Part shown: positions 1 to 6,951 of the stretch, piece by piece | How the letters are laid out: every line of letters starts with the position of its first letter | Position numbering within the stretch: position 1 is the stretch's first letter | Program-made: the position numbers and the translations under genes | NCBI GenBank assembly: GCA_028705705.1 | Contig: JAQWCZ010000006.1 | Coordinates: 1-17,856 of the forward strand | Source of the DNA: Paludibacter sp. | GTDB taxonomy: Bacteria > Bacteroidota > Bacteroidia > Bacteroidales > Paludibacteraceae | Direction of reading: 5' to 3' | Length of the DNA: 17,856 nt | Notes under the pieces: model-generated | Database searches by the model: none | Seen by the model: only the letters and a program-made list of their open reading frames with translations | Told to the model about the DNA's origin: nothing

Positions 1-379
1 ATGTCACCACTACGCAGGGCGAATCATGATTTGCCAGTCTGTTCAACACTTCTGTTCGCAACACCTCATTAGAAGCATCTAACTGGACAAGCTTGATGGC
101 TTTTTGATAAGAAGAAGGAAAAAAGAACACATCAGACTCATCGAGACAGCTTTTTAAATCATGATAAGTGTAAGCAGCCTCGTCAGCATCTTCCATGATT
201 AACAAAAAAGGAGAAGCTGCTGAACCGGCATTTTTAAAAACGGAAGCGATGACAAGTGACAATGCCGACCCATTCAAACCGATAATTTTGAGGTTTTTAC
301 CGTTCGAATGTAACCAGGTCGTCAATGCATCAATGTGCGGATGGCGACTGTAGATATGTAAGAAATCACTAAGAATCAA
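1..379 (-). CDS. mfd: Transcription-repair coupling factor Mfd, N-terminal part (runs off left edge)
   Basis: The first 126 codons of Mfd, the ATP-dependent translocase that removes RNA polymerase stalled at DNA lesions and recruits UvrA. The reading frame stays open to base 1. Seen: a stretch resembling the N-terminal UvrB-like module of Bacteroidota Mfd, with LIMEDADEAAYTYHDL followed by VFFFPSSYQKAIKL and NEVLRTEVLNRL. The start is unusual. An in-frame TAA lies at 385–383, and the only sensible initiation codon after it is TTG at 379–377, giving MILSDFLHIYSRHPHI. The next in-frame ATG falls inside the conserved LIMEDADEA stretch and is too late. The TTG overlaps the TGA stop of the upstream oxyR-like gene (bases TTGA), suggesting translational coupling. 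The helicase domains lie outside the window. The family call rests on remembered similarity of the N-terminal region. Confidence 0.85.
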   Translation of the reverse strand, partial: MILSDFLHIYSRHPHIDALTTWLHSNGKNLKIIGLNGSALSLVIASVFKNAGSAASPFLLIMEDADEAAYTYHDLKSCLDESDVFFFPSSYQKAIKLVQLDASNEVLRTEVLNRLANHDSPCVVVT

Positions 380-1302
380 AGCTTAATGGCAAATTTCTTT
401 AACCGTGCATCGAGCATATGTGTCGGAATAATCTTTTTGATGCTGTTGGCTACCGCGTTCATCATGCCTTCCCGCACATAATCATGCCTGATAACCAAAG
501 AAATCTCACGAATGGCTTCCGGATCCACCAATTCTCTCAAATTTTTCTTCTGATCATCAGATAATAAATCTATATGCAATTCCGGGATGACTGTGTATCC
601 GCCGTTAACATCTACAATTTTAACCAGTGTATCGATACTTCCAGCTTCATATACAGATGACTGATGAACCTGTTGATTACAGAAATTAAACACCTGACTA
701 CGCAGACAATGTCCTTCTTCAAGTACCCACAAATTATCTAATGGCATATTGTTGCTGGAAATGGTTTTTAATTTATAAACCGGTGCTGACGGTGACACAT
801 AAGCCACAAATTTCTCATAATAAAGAGGAACTTCCAAAATGTTCGGATTATTCAATGGTGTAGAAAGAATAGCCATATCAATTTCTGCAAACTGAAGCTT
901 TTGAATAATATCTGCGGTGTGTAATTCTGAAACTTTAAGTGCAATTTCCGGATAGTCTGTTTTCATCTTAGAAATGAATTCAGGTAGCAGATATGGCGCA
1001 ACAGTTGGAATCATGCCCAGATTCAATTGTCCTTTTAATGAGCCTTTCTGAGCACGTACATTCTCTTTCAATTGATTTACGTGGTACATAACCACCTGTG
1101 CCTGATTGATGATCTGTTCTCCTATCTCAGTAGGTACCAACGGATGCGTTGACCTGTCGAAAATGCGGCAATCCAGTTCATCTTCCAATTTCTGAACCAT
1201 GGCGCTAAGTGTGGGCTGTGTTACACCACACATCTCAGCAGCACGTACAAAATGACGTGTTTTATCCAGTGCAAGGATGTATTCAAGTTGTTGTAATGTC
1301 AT
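376..1302 (-). CDS. oxyR: OxyR-type LysR-family peroxide-sensing regulator
   Basis: A 308-residue LysR-family transcription factor. Residues 1–60 form the winged helix-turn-helix (LEYILALDKTRHFVRAAEMC, then QPTLSAMVQKLEDEL) and about 90–295 the substrate-binding-like domain. What makes it OxyR rather than a generic LysR is the motif GHCLRSQVFNFC, which puts cysteines at 199 and 208. These are the same positions as the redox pair that forms the peroxide-induced disulfide in E. coli OxyR. It therefore probably activates antioxidant genes on H2O2 exposure. It lies 73 bp downstream of msrA on the same strand, and mfd starts inside its stop codon. This agrees with a role in oxidative-damage response, although control of msrBA by it is inference. 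LysR regulators often sit divergently from their targets; this one does not. The start ATG at 1302 fits the usual MTLQQLEY N-terminus. Confidence 0.9.
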   Translation of the reverse strand: MTLQQLEYILALDKTRHFVRAAEMCGVTQPTLSAMVQKLEDELDCRIFDRSTHPLVPTEIGEQIINQAQVVMYHVNQLKENVRAQKGSLKGQLNLGMIPTVAPYLLPEFISKMKTDYPEIALKVSELHTADIIQKLQFAEIDMAILSTPLNNPNILEVPLYYEKFVAYVSPSAPVYKLKTISSNNMPLDNLWVLEEGHCLRSQVFNFCNQQVHQSSVYEAGSIDTLVKIVDVNGGYTVIPELHIDLLSDDQKKNLRELVDPEAIREISLVIRHDYVREGMMNAVANSIKKIIPTHMLDARLKKFAIKL

Positions 1303-1307
1303 TTTTA

Positions 1308-1349
1308 TTTATGATTTACAATTTACAATATACGATTTATTGTTTATAA
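1308..1349. repeat. Tandem array of six degenerate heptamers (TTTAYNA) between oxyR and msrA
   Basis: Six head-to-tail heptamers fill most of the 73-bp spacer: TTTATGA, TTTACAA, TTTACAA, TATACGA, TTTATTG and TTTATAA. The 7-base period is seen directly. No function is apparent. It lies just upstream of the oxyR start and downstream of the msrA stop, so it could affect oxyR expression. It could equally be a neutral short tandem repeat. Confidence 0.7.
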
Positions 1350-1375
1350 TCATTTTCCGTTTTTCAATAAATCAC

Positions 1376-1954
1376 TCAAAATATTTTTTTGTACGCGTGA
1401 CAATACGGAATTCCGTTTTTCTTGTCATAATATTCCTGATGGTACTCTTCGGCTTTCCAAAATTCAGGTGCGGGACGAAGCTGAGTAGCCACTTTATATC
1501 CTTTATCAGTGAGTGTTTGGATGTATTTTTCAACCATCTTTTTCTGATTTTCATTCACATAGAAAATAACCGATTGATATTGTTCTCCGATATCCGGCCC
1601 CTGACCACCCACCTGTTCAAAATCATGGGTTTCGTAATACAACCTAAGCAGGATTTCAAATGTGGTGATTTCCGGATTGAAAGTTACTTCTACGGTCTCG
1701 ATATGTCCGGTTATACCTGTACAAACTTCCTTATAAGTCGGAGCAAAAGTATATCCGCCCATATAGCCCACTGTCGTTGACACAACACCAGGCGCTTTCA
1801 TAAAATGATATTCGGTTCCCCAAAAGCAACCAGAGGCAAAATAAGCTTTTTCCATCTGTATGTTGTCTATTTCTTTCTTATCTAATGTTATATATCCTGA
1901 AAATACAATCATCAAGAAACAAATTCCAATGATTCCTGATAAAACTTTATTCAT
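1376..1954 (-). CDS. msrA: Peptide methionine-S-sulfoxide reductase MsrA with N-terminal hydrophobic segment
   Basis: MsrA reduces the S epimer of methionine sulfoxide in proteins, using a catalytic cysteine and thioredoxin-type reductants. The catalytic motif GCFWG is at residues 42–46 (Cys43), followed by family landmarks [23 protein letters not shown] and YQSVIFY. A further Cys near the C-terminus (IPYCHAYKK) may act as the resolving residue. The first 33 residues are extra: a hydrophobic stretch (about 4–20) with no lipobox cysteine, resembling a signal peptide or membrane anchor. This would place the enzyme in the envelope. An internal ATG at 1855 (Met34, directly before [12 protein letters not shown]) could give a cytosolic form. 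The long start is supported by its ATGA overlap with the stop of msrB. The enzyme complements MsrB, which acts on the R epimer. Confidence 0.93.
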   Translation of the reverse strand: MNKVLSGIIGICFLMIVFSGYITLDKKEIDNIQMEKAYFASGCFWGTEYHFMKAPGVVSTTVGYMGGYTFAPTYKEVCTGITGHIETVEVTFNPEITTFEILLRLYYETHDFEQVGGQGPDIGEQYQSVIFYVNENQKKMVEKYIQTLTDKGYKVATQLRPAPEFWKAEEYHQEYYDKKNGIPYCHAYKKIF

Positions 1955-2310
1955 GACTTTTTAAAATCAAGCGACAATGAATTTACGCAATGTCGGACAT
2001 TTTTTGTTGTAAAACCTTCTCCTGTAAATACATGACCCAAATGTCCACCACAGCTTGCACATACAATCTCTGTTCTACTGCCGTCGGCATCCGGAATTCG
2101 CTTTATAGCTCCGGGAATTTCATCCTCGAAAGACGGCCAACCGCAATGAGACTCGAACTTATCTTCTGATTTGTATAGCAGAGCTTCGCACCGGCGACAA
2201 ACATACACCCCTTTCTCCTTGTGATTGAGGAACTTTCCTGTAAATGGATATTCTGTTGCTTTGTGAACAATCACAGCTTCTTCGTCGGGAGTCAGTTTAT
2301 TGTACGCCAT
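1951..2310 (-). CDS. msrB: Peptide methionine-R-sulfoxide reductase MsrB
   Basis: A 119-residue MsrB that reduces the R epimer of protein methionine sulfoxide. Seen: two zinc-binding CxxC pairs (Cys38/Cys41 in CRRC, Cys84/Cys87 in CASC), the HCGWPSF block with Cys56, the GHLGHVF block, and the catalytic Cys108 in the RHCVNSLSL motif. No signal peptide is visible, so it looks cytosolic, unlike the msrA product. It overlaps msrA by four bases (ATGA), so the two are almost certainly co-translated. A possible -7 element, TAAATTTG, lies at 2323–2316 only five bases before the start codon. If used, it would give a nearly leaderless msrBA transcript; no convincing -33 element accompanies it. Length and motifs are typical of the family. 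Confidence 0.95.
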   Translation of the reverse strand: MAYNKLTPDEEAVIVHKATEYPFTGKFLNHKEKGVYVCRRCEALLYKSEDKFESHCGWPSFEDEIPGAIKRIPDADGSRTEIVCASCGGHLGHVFTGEGFTTKNVRHCVNSLSLDFKKS

Positions 2311-2336
2311 GCTGCCAAATTTATAAAACTGATATA

Positions 2337-2804
2337 TTACCGTATTCTGTTCAACGATTTTATCAAAGCCTCATCTTTGCCAATTGCCCTGATCGCCATA
2401 ATACTCAGGATAATGCTAATTAATGGAAAAGCAGCCGGAATTTCCATGAATAATGAAGCTTCAAGCACTTTTCCATACTGCCATAAATAAATAAACATCA
2501 GTCCGTAAAATCCTGCCATCAGCACCATATTAAAAATAATCAAACGAATCTGAAGCAATCTTTTCTTAAATAGGAAAATGGTTATAAAAGAAAGTATGGG
2601 TACTAAAGCCATTAATGCTGTTAACATCCAGGTATTAGCTAACATTGTATCACCCGAAACCGTTTTCTCGAATAATCCACGGTAACTCATTTCATATATA
2701 GCACCTTGTTCTGTATTTTGTAATCCGGCTACAGGTGAAAACAAGGTAATTATTCCCAAAATTACAATAAGAAACAAGTAAAGTGTTTGAATTCTTTGTA
2801 TCAT
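2337..2804 (-). CDS. DUF4293 family four-helix membrane protein
   Basis: A 155-residue integral membrane protein of a Bacteroidota-restricted family (DUF4293) with no known function. Four hydrophobic helices are seen at about residues 8–27, 57–79, 86–107 and 121–141. Between helices 1 and 2 is a roughly 30-residue loop that is probably extracytoplasmic. A basic tail ([10 protein letters not shown]) follows helix 4. The N-terminus [12 protein letters not shown] is characteristic of the family. It starts 16 bases after the stop of the WbpB-like gene and ends 26 bases before msrB, so it probably belongs to the same transcript. Neither neighbour gives a clear hint about its role. No catalytic motif is visible. 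Confidence 0.85.
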   Translation of the reverse strand: MIQRIQTLYLFLIVILGIITLFSPVAGLQNTEQGAIYEMSYRGLFEKTVSGDTMLANTWMLTALMALVPILSFITIFLFKKRLLQIRLIIFNMVLMAGFYGLMFIYLWQYGKVLEASLFMEIPAAFPLISIILSIMAIRAIGKDEALIKSLNRIR

Positions 2805-2820
2805 GATTCTATAAAATTAA

Positions 2821-3858
2821 TTATCCGTTTGGAAATTTCTTTTTCCATTTTGTATCTCTGACGGCATAAATACGTTCAATGATATCAACTACTTTCATTC
2901 CTTCGAGAATATTTGTTTTGATATCTCCATCTCCCATTAGTTTCTCTACTACATTTTCAATCACATAATGATGATTTTGTGCAGAACCTTTATACCTACC
3001 GTAATCATTGGGTGGATTTGATGCAGGAAGTTCCGGCATTTCATAATCTTTAATATGACAATAAACTACTTCATTCATATACTGACCGGCAACTTTAACC
3101 GTTCCTTTTGAGCCTATAATGGTAATAGCGCTTTCGAAGTTTGTATCCCAGACAGCCGTTGAATAATTCAGACAACCCATTCCCCTGCTTTCAACAAAAT
3201 TAAAAGTAACTATGCCACTGTCTTCAAAATCAGTAAGGTATTGATGATTGAAATCTGCAAAATTCCCATTTATATTGGTAATATCACCGAACAACCAGTA
3301 CATGATATCAATGAAATGCGAAAACTGGGTAAATAAGGTTCCACCATCTAATTTCACATCACCGTGCCAGCTTCCGGGTTTATAATAGTGTTCGTCACGA
3401 TTCCAGTAACAATCCAGCTTAACCATGTAAATATCACCCAATATCTGATCATCTACAATTTGTTTTAACCAGACAGCCGGAGGAGAATAACGGTTCTGCA
3501 TGACACTGAACACATGTCTCGACATTTTCAGTGATTTAAACAAAATCTTCTCTGCATCAGCTTTTGTCAAGGCAATCGGTTTTTCCAGTACAACATGTTT
3601 TTTTGTTTCCAGTGCCCTGATAGCATATTCTGCATGGAAACCGTTGGGGGTACAAATATTAACCACATCAAAATCGAGACCCGACTGGATTAATTCATCA
3701 AAAGAATGAAAGAACTGCTCTTCGATATTATCGAGTCCCAATTCATGTTTGGGTAAAATATCACATACAGCAACCAGTGATGTGTTCGGATTTCTACGGA
3801 TCATTTCTGCATGTCTCTTTCCGATGTGTCCCTGACCTACAACTGCGAACTTTATCAT
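2821..3858 (-). CDS. wbpB: WbpB/WlbA-like UDP-GlcNAc-uronate 3-dehydrogenase (Gfo/Idh/MocA family)
   Basis: A 345-residue NAD-dependent oxidoreductase. Residues 1–120 are a Rossmann domain with the dinucleotide motif GQGHIGKRH at 8–16 and the family EKP motif at 92–94 (Lys93 catalytic). Residues 125–345 are the alpha/beta substrate domain with GGTLFTQFSHFID (His181, Asp184 in the active site). The family oxidises many sugars. The WbpB/WlbA assignment (oxidation of C3 of UDP-GlcNAcA) comes from the overall sequence character and from the two genes transcribed just before it, an aminotransferase and an acetyltransferase matching the next two pathway steps. It follows the acetyltransferase by 24 bases. 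The UDP-glucose/UDP-GlcNAc 6-dehydrogenase (WbpA) and the C2 epimerase (WbpI) of the pathway are not in the window. The substrate is inferred; the enzyme family is secure. Confidence 0.85.
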   Translation of the reverse strand: MIKFAVVGQGHIGKRHAEMIRRNPNTSLVAVCDILPKHELGLDNIEEQFFHSFDELIQSGLDFDVVNICTPNGFHAEYAIRALETKKHVVLEKPIALTKADAEKILFKSLKMSRHVFSVMQNRYSPPAVWLKQIVDDQILGDIYMVKLDCYWNRDEHYYKPGSWHGDVKLDGGTLFTQFSHFIDIMYWLFGDITNINGNFADFNHQYLTDFEDSGIVTFNFVESRGMGCLNYSTAVWDTNFESAITIIGSKGTVKVAGQYMNEVVYCHIKDYEMPELPASNPPNDYGRYKGSAQNHHYVIENVVEKLMGDGDIKTNILEGMKVVDIIERIYAVRDTKWKKKFPNG

Positions 3859-3882
3859 ATTATTAAAGGATTTAAAGTGTGA

Positions 3883-4458
3883 TTAACTAATTCTTTTAAC
3901 TGTATCATTTTCAAACAAGTATTGTTGTTTTGTTTCCGGACATTCAGCAATACCATAATGATTGAATTGCAAACGGTGTCCAAACTCACTCACCCATCCC
4001 GTTTGTTTGGCCGGATTACCCACAACCAGAGCGTATGCTTTGACAGGTTTAGTAACAACTGATCCAGCTCCTATCATGGCATATTCACCAATTTCGTTAC
4101 CACAGACAATGGTTGCATTAGCTCCTATACTTGCCCCTTTTCGCACCATTGTAGTTTTGTATTCATCCCGTCGGATCACATGACTACGAGGATTGATAAC
4201 GTTCGTAAAAACCATCGATGGACCCAAAAAAACATCATTTTCACATATCACGCCTGTATAAACTGATACATTGTTTTGAATTTTAACATTCCGACCTAAT
4301 TTTACACCGGGTGAGACCACAACATTCTGCCCAATATTACAATTTTCTCCAATTTCACATCCATGCATGATGTGTGAGAAATGCCATATTTTGGTACCTG
4401 TACCAATCTTACATCCGGCATCAATTACGGCTGTTTCGTGTGCGAAAAAATCACTCAT
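3883..4458 (-). CDS. wbpD: WbpD/WlbB-like UDP-3-amino-GlcNAcA N-acetyltransferase
   Basis: A 191-residue acyltransferase of the left-handed beta-helix (hexapeptide repeat) class. Hexapeptide turns run through about residues 10–150 (for example AGCKIGTGTKIWHFSH, CEIGENCNIGQNV, VKLGRNVKIQNNVSVY, GASIGANATIVCGNEIGEYAMIGAGS). The motifs IWHFSHI, FTNVINPRS and GNPAKQTGWVSEFG are those of WbpD-type enzymes, which transfer acetyl from acetyl-CoA to the 3-amino group of UDP-GlcNAc3NA. The start overlaps the stop of the preceding aminotransferase (ATGA at 4458–4455), so the two are translationally coupled. In the expected pathway it acts after the aminotransferase and yields UDP-GlcNAc3NAcA for a surface glycan. 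The exact acceptor sugar is inferred from family and context. Confidence 0.88.
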   Translation of the reverse strand: MSDFFAHETAVIDAGCKIGTGTKIWHFSHIMHGCEIGENCNIGQNVVVSPGVKLGRNVKIQNNVSVYTGVICENDVFLGPSMVFTNVINPRSHVIRRDEYKTTMVRKGASIGANATIVCGNEIGEYAMIGAGSVVTKPVKAYALVVGNPAKQTGWVSEFGHRLQFNHYGIAECPETKQQYLFENDTVKRIS

Positions 4459-5582
4459 AAAAACGCAATCAGATTATTGGTAATATATTGAATTTGTTCC
4501 TCATCCATCTCTGTATGAATAGGTAATGATAATACACAGGCTGATAATTGCTCAGCAACCGGAAAATCACCTTTCCTGTATCTGTCATTCAAATAAGCTT
4601 TCTGCATGTGTAGTGGTACCGGATAATACACCATCGAAGGGATACCCTTAGCCTGTAAATGTTTTTGCAATGCAACCCTGTCAAGTTCTTTTAATTTCAA
4701 TGTATATTGATGAAACACATGGGTTGAAGATGGATTTCTTCCGGGAATAATCAATTGATCATATCTTGAAAAAGCCTGATCATAAGCGGTAGCAACCTGT
4801 TGCCTTTTTTGAATATAGGAATCAAGGTATTTCAGTTTCACATCCAACACGGCAGCCTGAATACTATCCAGGCGTGAATTAACACCTACATAATCATGAT
4901 AATATCTCACTTCCATACCATGATTTGCCACTGCACGCATCTTAACAGCTAATGCATCATCGTTGGTAAAAATGGCACCCCCATCTCCATAACAACCGAG
5001 GTTTTTTGACGGAAAAAAGGAAGTACAACCAATATGTCCCATACATCCTGATTGTCCCTTTGTACCATCTGCAAAAGTATAAATAGCACCAATTGACTGA
5101 CAAGCATCTTCAATAACAAATAAATTGTGAGCACGGGCAATTTCCAGGATGGCATCCATATCAGCATGTTGTCCAAAAAGATGAACAGGAATTATGGCTT
5201 TAGTTTTGGGTGTTATTGCTTTTTTAAGTGCTTCGATGGAAATGTTGAAGGTGCCAAAATCAACATCCACCAAAACCGGAGTGAGTCCGAGTAACGCAAC
5301 CACTTCGGCAGTTGCAATAAAAGTAAATGTTGGGGTAAGTACCTCATCACCCGGTTTCAAACCCAATGCCATGAGGGCTATTTGCAGTGCATCAGTTCCA
5401 TTTCCAACAGGGATGACATGTTTTACACCTAGATAATTCTCCAGATGATGTTGAAAATCAGTCACTTTACCACCTTTAATAAAAGTAGTAGATTCTATAA
5501 CCTCCTGAATCCCGGCATTAACTTCTTGTTTTATTTTCTGATATTGGCCTTTCAGGTCGACCATTTGAATTTCAGTTGTCAT
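4455..5582 (-). CDS. wbpE: WbpE/WlbC-like sugar-nucleotide aminotransferase (DegT/DnrJ/EryC1 family)
   Basis: A 375-residue PLP-dependent aminotransferase of the DegT/DnrJ/EryC1/StrS family. Seen: VPVGNGTDALQIAL-type cofactor phosphate loop at about 58–70, PTFTFIATAEV at 84–94, the EDACQSIGA motif (Asp159 contacting the PLP ring nitrogen), and the Schiff-base lysine Lys193 in SFFPSKNLGCYGDGG. With the dehydrogenase and acetyltransferase beside it, it fits the enzyme that aminates the 3-keto sugar using glutamate to give UDP-GlcNAc3NA. Its start overlaps the stop of the YbbR-like gene by four bases (ATGA at 5582–5579) and its stop overlaps the acetyltransferase start. The trio is thus spliced tightly into a housekeeping operon. 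The DegT family has other substrates, so the specificity is inference from the neighbourhood. Confidence 0.88.
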   Translation of the reverse strand: MTTEIQMVDLKGQYQKIKQEVNAGIQEVIESTTFIKGGKVTDFQHHLENYLGVKHVIPVGNGTDALQIALMALGLKPGDEVLTPTFTFIATAEVVALLGLTPVLVDVDFGTFNISIEALKKAITPKTKAIIPVHLFGQHADMDAILEIARAHNLFVIEDACQSIGAIYTFADGTKGQSGCMGHIGCTSFFPSKNLGCYGDGGAIFTNDDALAVKMRAVANHGMEVRYYHDYVGVNSRLDSIQAAVLDVKLKYLDSYIQKRQQVATAYDQAFSRYDQLIIPGRNPSSTHVFHQYTLKLKELDRVALQKHLQAKGIPSMVYYPVPLHMQKAYLNDRYRKGDFPVAEQLSACVLSLPIHTEMDEEQIQYITNNLIAFL

Positions 5583-6562
5583 TTTTCTTCCAGTAAAAAT
5601 TCTACTTCTTCAGGTTGAATTCTGATATTAGAAATATAAGGTTTGTTATTGATTATTTTTAATCTTTTCTTTTTTAAATCTCCTTTTTTGATCTCGTTGA
5701 AATCTATAACAACATGTATGTCGCTAGACTGAAAAGCCTTGAAGTTTTTTACAGCAATATTGAAAACTGCCTTCACTTCAGCAGGGAATGAAATAATGGA
5801 TATATTTTCCGGATTGTTAATGATCTGAACAGGTAAACTGATAGATTTCTCAGTAAACATTTCCGCACAGGCTTTTACTTTTATTTTTTCAACTGAATAT
5901 TGTAATGATTTAATGGGTTTAATTGAAACAAAACGGATTATTGTATCCCGAAGTTCTTTTATTTCCAACTTTTCAGTCGTTAATTCAGTCAGTTTATCCA
6001 GGACATTGCGCGGTCCGTACACTTCAACTTCTTCAGGAAATATTTCAATCGGACTACAGAACATATACTGATTTTCCAGACTGATCTCGCTGTTTAATCT
6101 GACAGAAATTTTTTTTGAATAGAGCCTGACATAAGTTGTGTTAATACTTTCAGGACTTATCAATAGGATTGAAGTCGAGGGTAGCAATCTTTCAGAAACC
6201 AATGATAACAATTGTAAATTAGAAATATTAAAATTTCCTTTTTCTGCATTCCCTTTTTCAAATCTCACACTTACCGGTTCCGGTTTATTACGTATGTAAG
6301 TCCACAAATTTACACCCAAATCCTTTACTTTTACACTTACTTCGCTTGGTAATTCTTCTTCAAACATCAGGTTCTTAGGAATATCTACATATTCAAGCGG
6401 AATTGTCAGGGTAAGCTCTCTGTCTTTATTCAGGGCATTTACAAACCAAAAAGTAGCAGAAAGCAACAAAAACGCCAAGAAGCTTAAAACATCTTTTGAA
6501 ACAAAGAATGATTTAAGCTTCAGGGCAAATTGAATTAATTTCCTTCTGCTGTAATCAGCCAT
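5579..6562 (-). CDS. YbbR-like domain membrane-anchored protein
   Basis: A 327-residue protein with a basic cytosolic N-terminus, one transmembrane helix at about residues 25–44 (LSFLAFLLLSATFWFVNAL) and a long extracytoplasmic region. The part after the helix (LTLTIPLEYVDIPKNLMF, then LPSEVSVKVKDLG) looks like the first YbbR-type beta repeat. At least one more weaker repeat is likely between about 150 and 325. In Firmicutes YbbR (CdaR) modulates the diadenylate cyclase CdaA. In Bacteroidota it is usually found after nusB and yajC, as here, and its role is not established. No cyclase is present in the window. In relatives I would expect coaE next; here its place is taken by the aminotransferase gene, which overlaps it by four bases. 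Confidence 0.8.
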   Translation of the reverse strand: MADYSRRKLIQFALKLKSFFVSKDVLSFLAFLLLSATFWFVNALNKDRELTLTIPLEYVDIPKNLMFEEELPSEVSVKVKDLGVNLWTYIRNKPEPVSVRFEKGNAEKGNFNISNLQLLSLVSERLLPSTSILLISPESINTTYVRLYSKKISVRLNSEISLENQYMFCSPIEIFPEEVEVYGPRNVLDKLTELTTEKLEIKELRDTIIRFVSIKPIKSLQYSVEKIKVKACAEMFTEKSISLPVQIINNPENISIISFPAEVKAVFNIAVKNFKAFQSSDIHVVIDFNEIKKGDLKKKRLKIINNKPYISNIRIQPEEVEFLLEEK

Positions 6563-6574
6563 TATCTGATTTCG

Positions 6575-6907
6575 TTATTTCTGCTGTCCTTGCTGTGCAT
6601 CCTGTAATGACAGGAAAACTGAAGATTTATCTACTTTAATGCGAACATTTTCAGCAATTTCGATAATCACGGTATTATCTTCTTTGATTTCACGGATTTT
6701 ACCATAAATACCTCCTGAAGTAACAACCTTGTCTCCAACCTGCATGTTTTCACGTTGTTTTTTAATCTCTTTCTGACGTTTTTGCTGCGGACGAATCATA
6801 AAGAAATAGAAAACAACAAAAATCAAGACCATCATCAGGATACCTGACATGCCACCACCGCTTCCTTGTCCCGCAGGAGCTTGTAATAATAAGCTTAATA
6901 AATTCAT
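6575..6907 (-). CDS. yajC: Preprotein translocase subunit YajC
   Basis: A 110-residue small membrane protein of the Sec accessory complex (SecDF-YajC), which assists protein export. A Gly-rich periplasmic N-terminus is followed by one transmembrane helix at about residues 20–37, the conserved IRPQQKRQKE motif at 38–47, and the cytosolic domain MQVGDKVVTSGGIYGKI that defines the family. It lies 12 bases before the ybbR-like start and 44 bases after the nusB stop. The gap to nusB carries its own -7-like element (see 6934–6941), so it may be transcribed both from the nusB promoter and independently. Length is typical. Confidence 0.95.
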   Translation of the reverse strand: MNLLSLLLQAPAGQGSGGGMSGILMMVLIFVVFYFFMIRPQQKRQKEIKKQRENMQVGDKVVTSGGIYGKIREIKEDNTVIIEIAENVRIKVDKSSVFLSLQDAQQGQQK

Positions 6908-6933
6908 ATTTTTTGTTTTTAATTTAACACATG

Positions 6934-6941
6934 CAAATATA
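6934..6941 (-). promoter_or_regulatory. -7 element TATATTTG upstream of yajC
   Basis: TATATTTG on the minus strand matches the Bacteroidota sigma-ABfr -7 consensus TAnnTTTG and lies 26 bases before the yajC ATG, in the only sizeable gap of this part of the operon. A good -33 TTTG at 19–21 bases spacing is not visible, so an internal promoter is only suggested. Confidence 0.45.
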
Positions 6942-6951
6942 GTATATTTTT

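Noticed and set aside
1308..1349. Regular repeats considered as a CRISPR array or replication iterons
   Set aside because: The units are 7 bases and contiguous without spacers, and there are no cas genes, dnaA gene or DnaA boxes nearby.
1277..1780. 167-codon plus-strand open frame opposite msrA
   Set aside because: It is antisense to the strongly supported MsrA coding frame, its translation is low-complexity and Phe/Ile-rich at the start, and it has no recognisable domain.
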